64,000 nucleotides of DNA from Cyanobacterium sp. uoEpiScrs1 (GTDB lineage: Bacteria; Cyanobacteriota; Cyanobacteriia; Cyanobacteriales; Microcystaceae). This document shows, piece by piece, positions 51,890 through 61,193 of the stretch. The DNA lies in the NCBI RefSeq assembly GCF_947331815.1, contig NZ_OX373462.1, forward strand, positions 1,475,376 through 1,539,375. The letters are read 5' to 3'. The position numbers were made by a program, and so were the translations under genes. The notes below the pieces were generated by a model. That model was not told the origin of the DNA and ran no database searches. It saw only the letters and a program-made list of their open reading frames with translations. Position 1 is the stretch's first letter; each line of letters starts with the position of its first letter.

Positions 51890-53367
51890 TCACCCACCTA
51901 AGTCATTTTCCATAATCGCAGAGATAGCAGAATTCGTATTATCTTTAAATTCTTTAATGCTAATACGTTTTAATAAACAAATTGTTAAAATCATTCCTAT
52001 TCCTTGCGCCACAAATACAAATCCGTAAGCTAAAAAAGAAGTAGAAAAAAATATCTTTCCTATATTTAGGACAGCTCCTCCTAAAACAGTTGCCAACCCC
52101 CTCGCCATTGCTTGGGCTAATCCCCAGGCACCGATAAATGTTCCAGCAGTTTCTGCGGTGGTTAGATCTAACATTAAACCTGTTGCTCCTGCAACTAAAA
52201 TTCCTGATGCTAGCCCAAAACAGAGTAACCCGGACTTTAATAAATTTTGACTTTCTACTCCACCAGCTAAGATAATTAATCCAAAACAAAGTATTGACAA
52301 AAAACAGCCTAATTTTATGGTTTTTTCCTTTCCAAGATGAGGAATAACGAAAAAACCGACTGAACCTATACCAAATAAAGTTCCTGTACCATAAAATGCA
52401 TTTAATTGGGTTGTTTCAGAAATACACATTCCAAATACCTCACCTCCATAAGGTTCAAGTACCGTATCCTGCATAAATAAACTGAGAGTAAGCATCAATA
52501 AAAAACTAAAAAATAACCAAGTTTGACGATTAGCCGTCAAAATTCTTATTGCTCTTTTCAAGGTAACTTGATCTTCCCGTTCAACTGTTATTACTCTCAA
52601 GCCAAATCGAGAATATTGCTTTTCTATTCCCCAAGTCGCCACAAAACATAATCCTAATACCACTATAGGCATAATAATAAAGACAGGATTAACTATTCTT
52701 TGTAGAGCGGTAATATCAACAGTTTTAGCGGTTAACATTGTTTTATAAGAGAAAACAGCGTTTCCACAAATATCAGGGCTATTAAGCAATTTTGAACTAA
52801 CAATTGCCCCAACAACAATACCCACCATCAACATTGACCAAACAATACTGATTAGTTGGGAACGGTTATCCTCATCAGAAATATCTACCAACATTGCTGC
52901 AAAGGGAGTACTACTAAGACTTAAAGCTAAGCCATAGAGGGCAAAAATAATCCCTAACAGGATTATCCAAGTACAGGTAATCACACTCCATTCGGTTGCT
53001 TTCAAACTAAATCCCAACTGCCAAACTACTTGTAGAGCAATAAAGGCTAAAAAAGTAAATAAAATCGCTCCAATCCATATATAACTAGTGCGATGATAGC
53101 CCCAAATTTTTTTTGTATCAGACATTTGTCCAAACCAAACTTTGGCAGGACTGACAAACTGATACATGGCAATTGTCGTTGCTGCTACCCACGGCAACAC
53201 AGTCAATTCATCGATCATAATCCTATTAAGGATTCCTAAAGTTAGTAAGGACATGATACCTAACCCCATCTGGAATAATCCTATACGGAACATAGTGAAT
53301 AGGTTTAATTTTGGGAGAGGCTGGGAAAGACTTGAGTGAATAATTTCTGGACGATTATTAGTAGCCA
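51890..53367 (-). CDS. BCD/PucC-family MFS transporter
   Basis: About 491 aa with 12 membrane segments, belonging to the bacteriochlorophyll/chlorophyll delivery (PucC, LhaA) branch of the MFS. Typical parts are FRIGLFQMGLGIMSLLTLGILNRIMIDEL, the FGQMSD loop and FAAMLVDISDE, and the closing TAGTFIGAWGLAQAMARG. The ATG at 53367 (MATNNRPEI) is preferred; the longer frame to 53437 is translation of an inverted repeat. Family members help assemble chlorophyll proteins, and it lies next to chlB (convergent), so the two may share a physiological role. Direct transport of chlorophyll is not established. Confidence 0.85.
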
Positions 53368-53401
53368 TGTGGTTATTTTTAAGAGATATAAGATTAATAT
53401 A

Positions 53402-53448
53402 TATTTTGACTATTGATTTTGATTGTATCAAAATCAATAGTCAAAATA
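53402..53448. repeat. 21-bp inverted repeat in BCD transporter leader
   Basis: Arms 53402-53422 and 53428-53448 (core TTTTGACTATTGATTTTGA and its complement) are perfect with a 5-nt loop. It lies 35-81 bp upstream of the chosen start codon, so it would fold in the mRNA leader or overlap the promoter. Confidence 0.88.
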
Positions 53449-53870
53449 AAGCAAATTTTTTATTAAAATTTATGTAAAAATATTACACTAAAAAACAGAA
53501 TAAATAAACAATAAATAATGATTATTTGTTAGCTAATAGAATAAAAATATTATCTATATTTAAAACAAAATCCAGATAATCATAACATTTATTATAAAAA
53601 ATATTTGGCTTTTAAATAGAATTATTATATTGTTATGATTTTTTTGCAATATTCATTCTTGGCTCAGAATATTAATTCACTATTTATTAGTAACTTATAA
53701 GAAATATATTCTTTATTAAGAATCAAATTTAGTTTGAAATATATAATATACTATATTAGTTATTTGTAAATGAAAATATATTTAATTATACATAGTTGTA
53801 GTAAATAATGATATTTTAAATTAACTTCATATAGTACAAACAATAAATATATTTTTATATGAGCATAACA

Positions 53871-53914
53871 TTTAACTTATAAATAATTTATACTTCAATT
53901 ATTTATAAGTTAAA
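53871..53914. repeat. 18-bp inverted repeat
   Basis: Arms 53871-53888 and 53897-53914 (TTTAACTTATAAATAATT and its complement) are perfect around an 8-nt loop; almost pure A/T. Confidence 0.78.
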
Positions 53915-54685
53915 TAAGTTATATCGGTAATAACAAATAGAAATAAGTAAATAAAAGTAATTTATTATTTTAAATTTTTATCCAGGTTAATCATTGAAAC
54001 TTAAGATTTATATGATTAGTTTAATTTTTTACAATTTTATTAATTTAAATGATTACACTAGACTAATAATATGAAGTTAGTTAATAAAATGTAAAATCAA
54101 GATATTTCGCAGATATAAATTTATTAGGTTATAAAATTATTTTCTAGATAAAACTTAATTATTTAATATTATTTTTTTACTAATTAAGAATTCATACTAT
54201 TTTTAATACTTAGTATAAATTTTTGTAAAAATTTGCATTTAATTCCCATTTTATTTGAATTTAATGTAGCTAGTTACTTTTTACGCACCTAGTTTAATTT
54301 ATACTTTTATGCTTCGTTCAAATATTATTTATTGTAGGCAAAATAGTTAGCTAAGGTTAAATACTAATATATTTGTTTGAAATCCTAATTGTTGGTTAAA
54401 TAAACCATAATAAATTTATTTTGTTATATAGAGTATATTCACTATTTATTTATTATTTTATTATGATTTATTTATAAAAATTTTTATAGAAAATATTAAT
54501 TTTTTCAATCTTTGTCAAAGCTTTTTCTCATATTTCTGTAGTCCCTGTGCTTACTAGTTAATTTAAATTCTTAATCTGACTATGATAGAACTTATTAAAT
54601 AACTTTATTATTAAGTGTTAAATCATATATCTTTCCTGTTAACTATTTTAACTATTCTATATGCGTTATACATTAGTCAAAACTG

Positions 54686-54739
54686 ATCTTATTTATAAAT
54701 TATTAATAACCAAAATTATTGATAATTTATAAATAAGAT
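54686..54739. repeat. 24-bp inverted repeat with one wobble
   Basis: Arms 54686-54709 and 54716-54739 pair throughout with a single T-G wobble, around loop CCAAAA. The outer 18 bp (ATCTTATTTATAAATTAT) are perfect. Confidence 0.82.
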
Positions 54740-55162
54740 TCTTGGCTGGTTAAATAACTATAAACATATATTGTATATATTTATTTGAAAGAAATAAATC
54801 ATTTATATAGTATATAAAATATAGTAATAGGTAGTAGTTAGCTTGTGTACGATATAGTTTAATAGTTTACTATTAGCATGTGTTTAATATCTTAATAATC
54901 ATAGATTTATTTTTATTATCTCTAACTATTCATTTTATTAATTTTGCCTGTTTCTAGTATTTTCCTATTTTTAAAAATATAATGATAGTAAAGAAACTAA
55001 CATACTATGGATAAGTTTAACAATTAAGATACAAGCATCATCCACACTTATACTCCTAGTGTTGTGGAACAGAGATAATCAATCCTGATATTATAAACAC
55101 ATTTTATTTTTTGTTATTCATTTCACATATTAAATGAATATTTTTTGAGTAAATACTTATGG

Positions 55163-55756
55163 TTAAGTTGACGGATAAATGGGATGTTTATCCAAAATTC
55201 CCAATCGATTAAACGGCCAAAAACGAACAAAAGCTTTGCCGATAATTTTCTCTTTTGGGACATATCCCCAATAATGAGAATCGTAACTATTATTGCGATT
55301 GTCCCCTAAAACTAAATATTCTCTTTCAGGAACTATAACTGGTCCGTAATCGTAGTTAGGATCTTCGGAAATGTATTTTTCTTTTATAGCCTGACCATTA
55401 ACATATACCTTTCCCATTTTTACCTCAATGGTTTCTCCAGGTAAACCAATTACTCGTTTAATAAAAGCATCGCGAAAATCTTTTTCCTGAAGAGCTTTCG
55501 TTGGATTAAATACCACCACATCTCCCCGCTTGGGTTCTTTAAAATGATAGCTAACTTTTTCTATAATAAGGCGATCATTGACCTGTAAAGTCGGTTCCAT
55601 AGAAGATGAGGGGATATAACGAGCTTCCGCTACAAATGCACGAATACCAAAGGCTAAAATAGCTGCTGTGGCTATAGTCTTAATCCCTTCAATCCAAGGA
55701 TTTTCCTGAGGAGGCTGATTTGGATTCTTAGTCTCTTGTTTCAAGCTTTGAGCCAT
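55163..55756 (-). CDS. lepB: Signal peptidase I
   Basis: Membrane serine protease that removes signal peptides from exported proteins. It has 197 aa, one N-terminal membrane segment (about 25-43), then catalytic Ser52 in PSSSMEPT and Lys100 in IKRVIGLPG, with the C-terminal GDNRNNSYDSHYWG box. The size is typical of the cyanobacterial enzyme. It is divergent from the dihydroorotase gene with about 100-150 bp between. It stands apart from other secretion genes. Confidence 0.96.
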   Translation of the reverse strand: MAQSLKQETKNPNQPPQENPWIEGIKTIATAAILAFGIRAFVAEARYIPSSSMEPTLQVNDRLIIEKVSYHFKEPKRGDVVVFNPTKALQEKDFRDAFIKRVIGLPGETIEVKMGKVYVNGQAIKEKYISEDPNYDYGPVIVPEREYLVLGDNRNNSYDSHYWGYVPKEKIIGKAFVRFWPFNRLGILDKHPIYPST

Positions 55757-55909
55757 AGGAGTTTTTTATATAAAAACAAAGAACTACAATAAATAAGGAT
55801 AGGAAAATTTTAACGTAAAGATTATCCGCCTTTTAGCTTAGCGATATCCTAAGCAGTGGCAAGATTAAATTATTCTCAGAATTTATTTGGAGCTATTAAT
55901 ACTTATACT

Positions 55910-57220
55910 ATGACACACCTCCTTATTCGTCACGCTCGGATTCTCTTGCCTGATGCTCAGTTTCTTCTAGGAGATGTTCTACTCCAAGATGGAAAAATTC
56001 TTGAAGTAGCTTCAGAAATTGTTGCACCGAACCCCAGTATCGTCATAGACGCAACGGGACTTACTTTGTTGCCTGGGGTGATTGATCCTCAAGTTCATTT
56101 CCGTGAACCAGGACTAAAACATAAAGAAGACTTGTTTACCGCTACTTGTGCCTGTGCTAAAGGAGGAGTCACATCTTTTCTAGAAATGCCTAACACTCGC
56201 CCTTTAACCATTACTCAAGGAGCTTTGAATGATAAGCTACACTTAGCTGCCCAGAAATGTCTGGTCAATTATGGTTTTTTTATAGGTGCCACCCCTGATA
56301 ATTTACCCGATTTATTAACAGCTAATCCTACTTGTGGTATTAAAATCTTTATGGGGTCAGCACATGGGAAGTTATTAGTAAGTCGAGAAGCTGAATTAGA
56401 GCCAATTTTTGCAGAAGGAACCCGATTAATTGCGGTTCATGCTGAAGATCAAACTAGAATTATTCAACGCCGTCAAAAATTTTCTAATATTATTCATCCA
56501 GCTATCCATTCTCAAATTCAAGATGAAAAAGTTGCTCTTAATGCGACAAAATTAGCCCTAAAATTATCGAATAAGTACCAACGACGATTACATATTCTTC
56601 ATCTTTCTACGGGAATTGAGACAAAATTGCTACGAGAAAGTAAACCTAACTGGGTAACCACAGAAGTTACTCCCCAACACTTATTACTTAATACAGAAAC
56701 CTATAACAGAATAGGAACATTAGCCCAAATGAATCCACCTCTGCGGTCACCTGAAAATAATGATATTCTTTGGGAGGCCTTATTAGATGGAGTAATCGAT
56801 TTTATCGCTACTGATCATGCACCTCACACCTTAGAAGAAAAAGCTAAAATTTATCCTGACTCTCCTTCAGGCATGCCAGGAGTGGAAACATCTTTGCCTT
56901 TGATGTTAACCCAAACTAAATTAGGACGCTGTAGTATTCCTCAAGTAGCTAATTGGATGTCTACTGCTGTTGCTAAGGCTTATAAAATTCCCAATAAAGG
57001 GTTAATTAAGCCAGGATATGATGCTGATTTGGTGTTGGTTGATCTAGAAAATTATACTCCCGTTCGACGAAAAGACTTACAAACTAAATGTGGTTGGAGT
57101 CCTTTTGAGGGATGGAAATTGACTGGATGGCCGATTATAACAATTATTGGGGGACAAATAGTTTATGAAAGGGGCAAACTAAACACTGACGTTCGAGGGA
57201 AACCTTTAAAGTTTGAATAG
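55910..57220 (+). CDS. pyrC: Dihydroorotase (class I-like amidohydrolase)
   Basis: Cyclises carbamoyl aspartate to dihydroorotate in pyrimidine synthesis. It is about 436 aa from the ATG at 55910 (MTHLLIRHARIL); a GTG at 55856 would add 18 residues without support. It carries the family blocks LLPGVIDP.VHFREPG, CAKGGVTSFLEMPNTRP, IKIFMGS, VHAEDQ, LHILHLST and IATDHAPHT (catalytic Asp). The first metal-binding His of the usual HxH is Gln61 here (Q-V-H63); see findings. Paired divergently with lepB and convergent with stpA. Confidence 0.88.
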   Translation: MTHLLIRHARILLPDAQFLLGDVLLQDGKILEVASEIVAPNPSIVIDATGLTLLPGVIDPQVHFREPGLKHKEDLFTATCACAKGGVTSFLEMPNTRPLTITQGALNDKLHLAAQKCLVNYGFFIGATPDNLPDLLTANPTCGIKIFMGSAHGKLLVSREAELEPIFAEGTRLIAVHAEDQTRIIQRRQKFSNIIHPAIHSQIQDEKVALNATKLALKLSNKYQRRLHILHLSTGIETKLLRESKPNWVTTEVTPQHLLLNTETYNRIGTLAQMNPPLRSPENNDILWEALLDGVIDFIATDHAPHTLEEKAKIYPDSPSGMPGVETSLPLMLTQTKLGRCSIPQVANWMSTAVAKAYKIPNKGLIKPGYDADLVLVDLENYTPVRRKDLQTKCGWSPFEGWKLTGWPIITIIGGQIVYERGKLNTDVRGKPLKFE

Positions 57221-57278
57221 TTAATAGTTAGCGAACTTTCATTCTTTATTTTTTTATATTAGTTATCTTCTTCACTTT

Positions 57279-58601
57279 TCAATCATAAAAATTTTTGTGA
57301 TACCTTGTTATGGCTGCTTTTATGAAAAATTTAATATACTGTTTATATCCCCCGGGAAATACAACATTCAGGGTTAGTAAATCGTCTTTATCTCGGTAAT
57401 CTCCTGGACCGCTAATAACTCGCAATTCCTTTGATGAATTTATATTTTTATAGTTAATCAACTTTTCTAGTTTTAGGGACTGACGATTTTTCACTTCCCC
57501 ATCACTACTATCAATATAAACGGTAATATTTCCAGTTTCAAATTTTTTGCCAATCTCCTGAATAAGCTGTAAAAATCCCCTATCACTACCTCCTCGTTGA
57601 AATATCAACTCACCATTGACTTCTTTAGCTTTACTAGTAACGGTATCTCCTACCCCTATAATAGTCGGCATTTGTATTGGATCGAAATTATCATTAATTA
57701 ATTCTAATAATTTATGATTATCTTTGGGAGATTGTCGAGCGTTAAAATATTCTCCCAATGGATACTTTCCTGTTTTTTTGTAAAAGTAACGATTGAGGAT
57801 AACTAATACCCCAAGCTCTTTAATTGCACCCCGCAACATGAATTGAAAATCTGTTGTTCCTGAATCCTTGCCTTTAGCTATTTGCATAATTTCTCGCTCT
57901 TGAGGATCTTTCCCCAAGTTGGGAGCATAATGAACAAAAAAGGAATTATTTAATCCTTGATGTTTAGCTTTTTCTTGCAAATTATCCATTAAGGTTTTTA
58001 TTGTCTGCTGTAATTTACGATAGCTATCTTCTTGATGCTGTAAATATTCATGAAATATATTTAAATTAACAGTTGGGGAGACTTTATTATCTAAAACAGT
58101 TAATTGAATCCCTTCTTTAATTTTATTTTCTTCTAGTCCACAATTATTTTGCTTAAAAAATTCGATTAAAGCTTTTTCTAGTTTCTGAGGAACCTGTTGC
58201 AAAAAATTCAATTCTTCTTCACTAACCCCAGGATGTGAAACATTGCCATAGCAGTCTTGCCATTGTACTCCTCCACCGGCTAAACCTGGTAGATAAAGAC
58301 CTCTACTTTTGCCTAAATTAATATCATTTAAAGTACGATCAACAATTGCATTTACCCCGCACTTGCCAATATGTTCCCCATTAGTCAAGACAAAAAAGTG
58401 TCCTTGAAATAATTTAGTAGCTTCTACGTAATTTTTATCAATTATTCTTGTCAAAGGATTTTTGACTAACTTCATACAAACACCATCGAGGTCTTGAATA
58501 ATTAGAATATCTTGTTGATTAGAGATCAAATTAATAAGTTCTTGGTGATCAAGAGATAAAGAACGTTGATACAAAGGAGTATGGGGAACAGACATTGTCA
58601 T
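57279..58601 (-). CDS. stpA: Glucosylglycerol-phosphate phosphatase StpA
   Basis: Removes phosphate from glucosylglycerol 3-phosphate, the last step in making the compatible solute glucosylglycerol used by salt-tolerant cyanobacteria. It is about 440 aa. The haloacid-dehalogenase-like nucleophile motif is near the N-terminus (IIQDLDGVCMKLV, Asp nucleophile), followed by HFFVLTNGEHIG and GLYLPGLAGGGVQWQD, which I recall from StpA. The start is the ATG at 58601 or 58595; the TTG at 58607 is less likely. The partner synthase ggpS is not in the window. Suggests a marine or brackish ancestry. Confidence 0.87.
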   Translation of the reverse strand: MTMSVPHTPLYQRSLSLDHQELINLISNQQDILIIQDLDGVCMKLVKNPLTRIIDKNYVEATKLFQGHFFVLTNGEHIGKCGVNAIVDRTLNDINLGKSRGLYLPGLAGGGVQWQDCYGNVSHPGVSEEELNFLQQVPQKLEKALIEFFKQNNCGLEENKIKEGIQLTVLDNKVSPTVNLNIFHEYLQHQEDSYRKLQQTIKTLMDNLQEKAKHQGLNNSFFVHYAPNLGKDPQEREIMQIAKGKDSGTTDFQFMLRGAIKELGVLVILNRYFYKKTGKYPLGEYFNARQSPKDNHKLLELINDNFDPIQMPTIIGVGDTVTSKAKEVNGELIFQRGGSDRGFLQLIQEIGKKFETGNITVYIDSSDGEVKNRQSLKLEKLINYKNINSSKELRVISGPGDYRDKDDLLTLNVVFPGGYKQYIKFFIKAAITRYHKNFYD

Positions 58602-58929
58602 TAACAATTGAGAAGCCTATAACAACGAGTTAGGGTAAAACCTAACTGGTAACTTGGTAATATATAGTTTGAACTTAACATAGTAATTCTATCTATGCAA
58701 TTTTTATCAACTCACACTATTTTAGGTAAAAATACTAATCTAGAATTTAAAACCTTATCAGGGACTAATTATATTGGATCTCGAAGTTTTTATTTGGTTT
58801 TCAAAAAAATATTTGTAATGTTATTCATTTACTTGTTAATTATAAATTAGTTTTATCTCCTATATTACAAATCAAACCAATAACTTATTAACTAACATTT
58901 AGTTTAATTTAATTTAATCTGTATTTTGT

Positions 58930-58962
58930 AATATGTTTAGTTTAGCTTAAATTAAACATATT
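58930..58962 (+). terminator. Terminator-like hairpin on the plus strand
   Basis: Arms 58930-58944 and 58948-58962 pair over 15 bp with one G-T wobble (AATATGTTTAGTTTA) and are followed by TTTTTT on the plus strand. Both flanking genes are on the minus strand, so it would end an unannotated plus-strand transcript, or be fortuitous. Confidence 0.5.
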
Positions 58963-59279
58963 TTTTGACATATTACTAAGTATATTTACTGCATCAGTAT
59001 TAATGTCATAAGTTAGCAAATTTATAATTAATTATGATAGTTATTTATGAGCTACTATTGTAGGATGCTTTAGTCTTAGAGCAATAATTAGTGTAATACA
59101 ATTCAATTAGTAGTAATATAATAATTGAATATCTATTATTTGCCAACAATATTTGTTTTCAATGTTAAATATTATTAATAAATAAATCAAGGTTAATTAT
59201 ATTTGCTTTTCTAAGATCCTTACAATTAGCTATTAATATATAAATATTTGAAGTCTTATTCGATAGAGATTTTGATTTT

Positions 59280-59315
59280 AGATAAAATCCATCTTTATAA
59301 GGATAGATTTTATCT
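59280..59315. repeat. Hairpin with 10-bp outer stem
   Basis: AGATAAAATC (59280-59289) pairs with GATTTTATCT (59306-59315), with ATCTT/AAGGAT continuing inside with one bulge. Confidence 0.6.
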
Positions 59316-59857
59316 GTATAGGATAGGTTTCTTTTTAAAAAGAAATAAATGATCTTGATAGTCTACGATAATTTTTAAACTTTAGAGTGAATTGAATTGC
59401 CCATACAAAATGTTTAAAATATGTTCTCAAAAACAATTAATATATATACTAAAAAAATTAACTTAATGTCAGATTTATCAAAGAAATCTGATATATTTTT
59501 AATATATACAATATATACAATTTATGTTAACTTGACATAGACAAATATAAATTATATTAAAATCAAAGTAATTAATAAATTCTAAAACTATAATAGTTTA
59601 ATAATTTTTTAAAATAAAAAAGTATATGTTTTCGTATGATTAAAATCATAAATAATGTAGTATTACTAATTTAGATTGTAAATAAATTTATATATATTTA
59701 TTTGTCCAACACATTACTTAAAGCAAAATAACAAAGTTGTCATATTAAAACTAAGACTAACCAAAACATATTTATTCTGCTTAATATAAAAAACAGGTAA
59801 ATATTTTTTACTAAACTTATCTTATTTTCTTCATTTATATAAAAACTTTTATCACCT

Positions 59858-61102
59858 TCACTTTAATAGAAATAAAAGTGTTTGTAAAACTCCTACTATA
59901 AATCCCAAGATACCTCCTAGAACTACGATAGCTTGTAACTCATTTTTAACTATTCCTTTAACAGCTATTTCAAGATTTTCAGGAGTTGTAGCATTGACTC
60001 GATCAACAATTACTTGATCTATAGATAAAATTGGAATTGCCTGAGCAACAATTTTTTCTAAATCTTCTTCAAGATATCTTTCCAAGAGGAAAGATAATTC
60101 TTCGCTAATTTTTGTTAGAAAAATAATTAATGTGGTTGAACTTTGTAACTTTTGAATGATTAAAATAGCTAATTGATCCCAGTCAATCGTATTTCCAAAA
60201 TCTTGAATAAATTTTGTGCCTCTATTCTGAATGTAATCCTGTACAGTTTCTTTCATATTTTTGCGCAATTGTCTTACTGTAGAAACTGGTAAATTTTCTA
60301 AACAAAGACTTTGCAACCATTGTCGCAAGCGACTACGAAGTTCTAAGGATAGCATTAATTCTTTGAAACGGGTATTTGCTATTTCCTGTTCTTCTAGACA
60401 AAAGTCTCGCAATCGCGTTAGAGCATTACTGAGTCCAAACAAATTAGCAACTACCCAATAGGTTCCACTAGTTTTTTCTCGAAATCCTTCATCGATGACT
60501 TGAATATTACGATCACTCAAAAAATCAATTAGGGTTTTTCTCAAAACATCAGGAGGAACAACTGTTTCTAGTAACCAGTCAGCAAACTGTCGTGCTTGGG
60601 TATCCGTCAGGCGAAATTCCAGTAAAATCTGGTCAAAAATTTGATTAATTTGACATTCTAAGAAATCTTGACGACGGGCAAATGTTTTTAGAAGTCGGGG
60701 CAAAGATTCACTAAATAAGTCTCGTAAAACATTGGACAAAATTATCGCTGTTTTTTGTTCTTTGTCGTTTTTGGTCTGTTTGATGGCTAGAGTTAATAAC
60801 AAAAAAATAGCAGATTGCACTCGCTCAGTGTTAAGCAGACGTTTTGCTAACTTTTGCAACTCTTCTGGAGTCAAAAGTGATCCCATAATTGTATCTGAGA
60901 TTTTTTTAGCCAGACGCTCCTGGTTACGAGGAATTAACCCTGGAGTAAAGGGGATACGACGTTGTCCAATATAAACGCCTCTGTAAGGACGAAAAAGCAT
61001 GTTGATGGCTATATCATTTGTAAAATAGCCAATAGCCATACCTGCAGCCGGAGGAATAAGAATCGTCCAGACTAACGATAAATCTAGGTTAGTTATAATC
61101 AA
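59858..61102 (-). CDS. DUF445 family membrane protein
   Basis: A 414-aa protein of the DUF445/YheB family, function unknown. The first segment (about 10-35) has [28 protein letters not shown], the family's hallmark, then [25 protein letters not shown] long helical soluble region (60-385) follows, and a second hydrophobic segment closes the protein ([20 protein letters not shown]), giving a two-anchor topology. The length is normal. It is 92 bp downstream of the PEP carboxylase gene on the same strand, so co-transcription is possible. Confidence 0.86.
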   Translation of the reverse strand: MIITNLDLSLVWTILIPPAAGMAIGYFTNDIAINMLFRPYRGVYIGQRRIPFTPGLIPRNQERLAKKISDTIMGSLLTPEELQKLAKRLLNTERVQSAIFLLLTLAIKQTKNDKEQKTAIILSNVLRDLFSESLPRLLKTFARRQDFLECQINQIFDQILLEFRLTDTQARQFADWLLETVVPPDVLRKTLIDFLSDRNIQVIDEGFREKTSGTYWVVANLFGLSNALTRLRDFCLEEQEIANTRFKELMLSLELRSRLRQWLQSLCLENLPVSTVRQLRKNMKETVQDYIQNRGTKFIQDFGNTIDWDQLAILIIQKLQSSTTLIIFLTKISEELSFLLERYLEEDLEKIVAQAIPILSIDQVIVDRVNATTPENLEIAVKGIVKNELQAIVVLGGILGFIVGVLQTLLFLLK

Positions 61103-61193
61103 GGGTTATCTATATTTACGATGAATTCTCCTTATCCTATTATGGACAATAGTGATGGCTATTGTAATATCGATTAACTAAATTGATCTCGAT

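Larger units (their letters stand above)
53368..55162. other. Largest gap, AT-rich, three inverted repeats
   Basis: 1.8 kb between lepB (-) and the BCD gene (-), with no frame of note on either strand. It holds inverted repeats at 53402-53448, 53871-53914 and 54686-54739. Given its size it probably once held a gene, but nothing can be read now. A slightly less AT-rich patch near 55020-55075 (ends CCACAC/GTTGTGG) pairs imperfectly. Confidence 0.55.
58608..59857. other. AT-rich spacer with two hairpins and a short frame
   Basis: A 1.25-kb gap between DUF445 (-) and stpA (-). It holds a 51-codon plus-strand frame at 58695-58850 followed by a terminator-shaped hairpin (58930-58962), and a hairpin at 59280-59315 with a weaker one at 59469-59491. 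Nothing else is recognised. Confidence 0.5.

Noticed and set aside
53368..53437. N-terminal extension of the BCD transporter frame up to 53437
   Set aside because: The extra residues translate an inverted repeat; the ATG at 53367 gives the family-like N-terminus.
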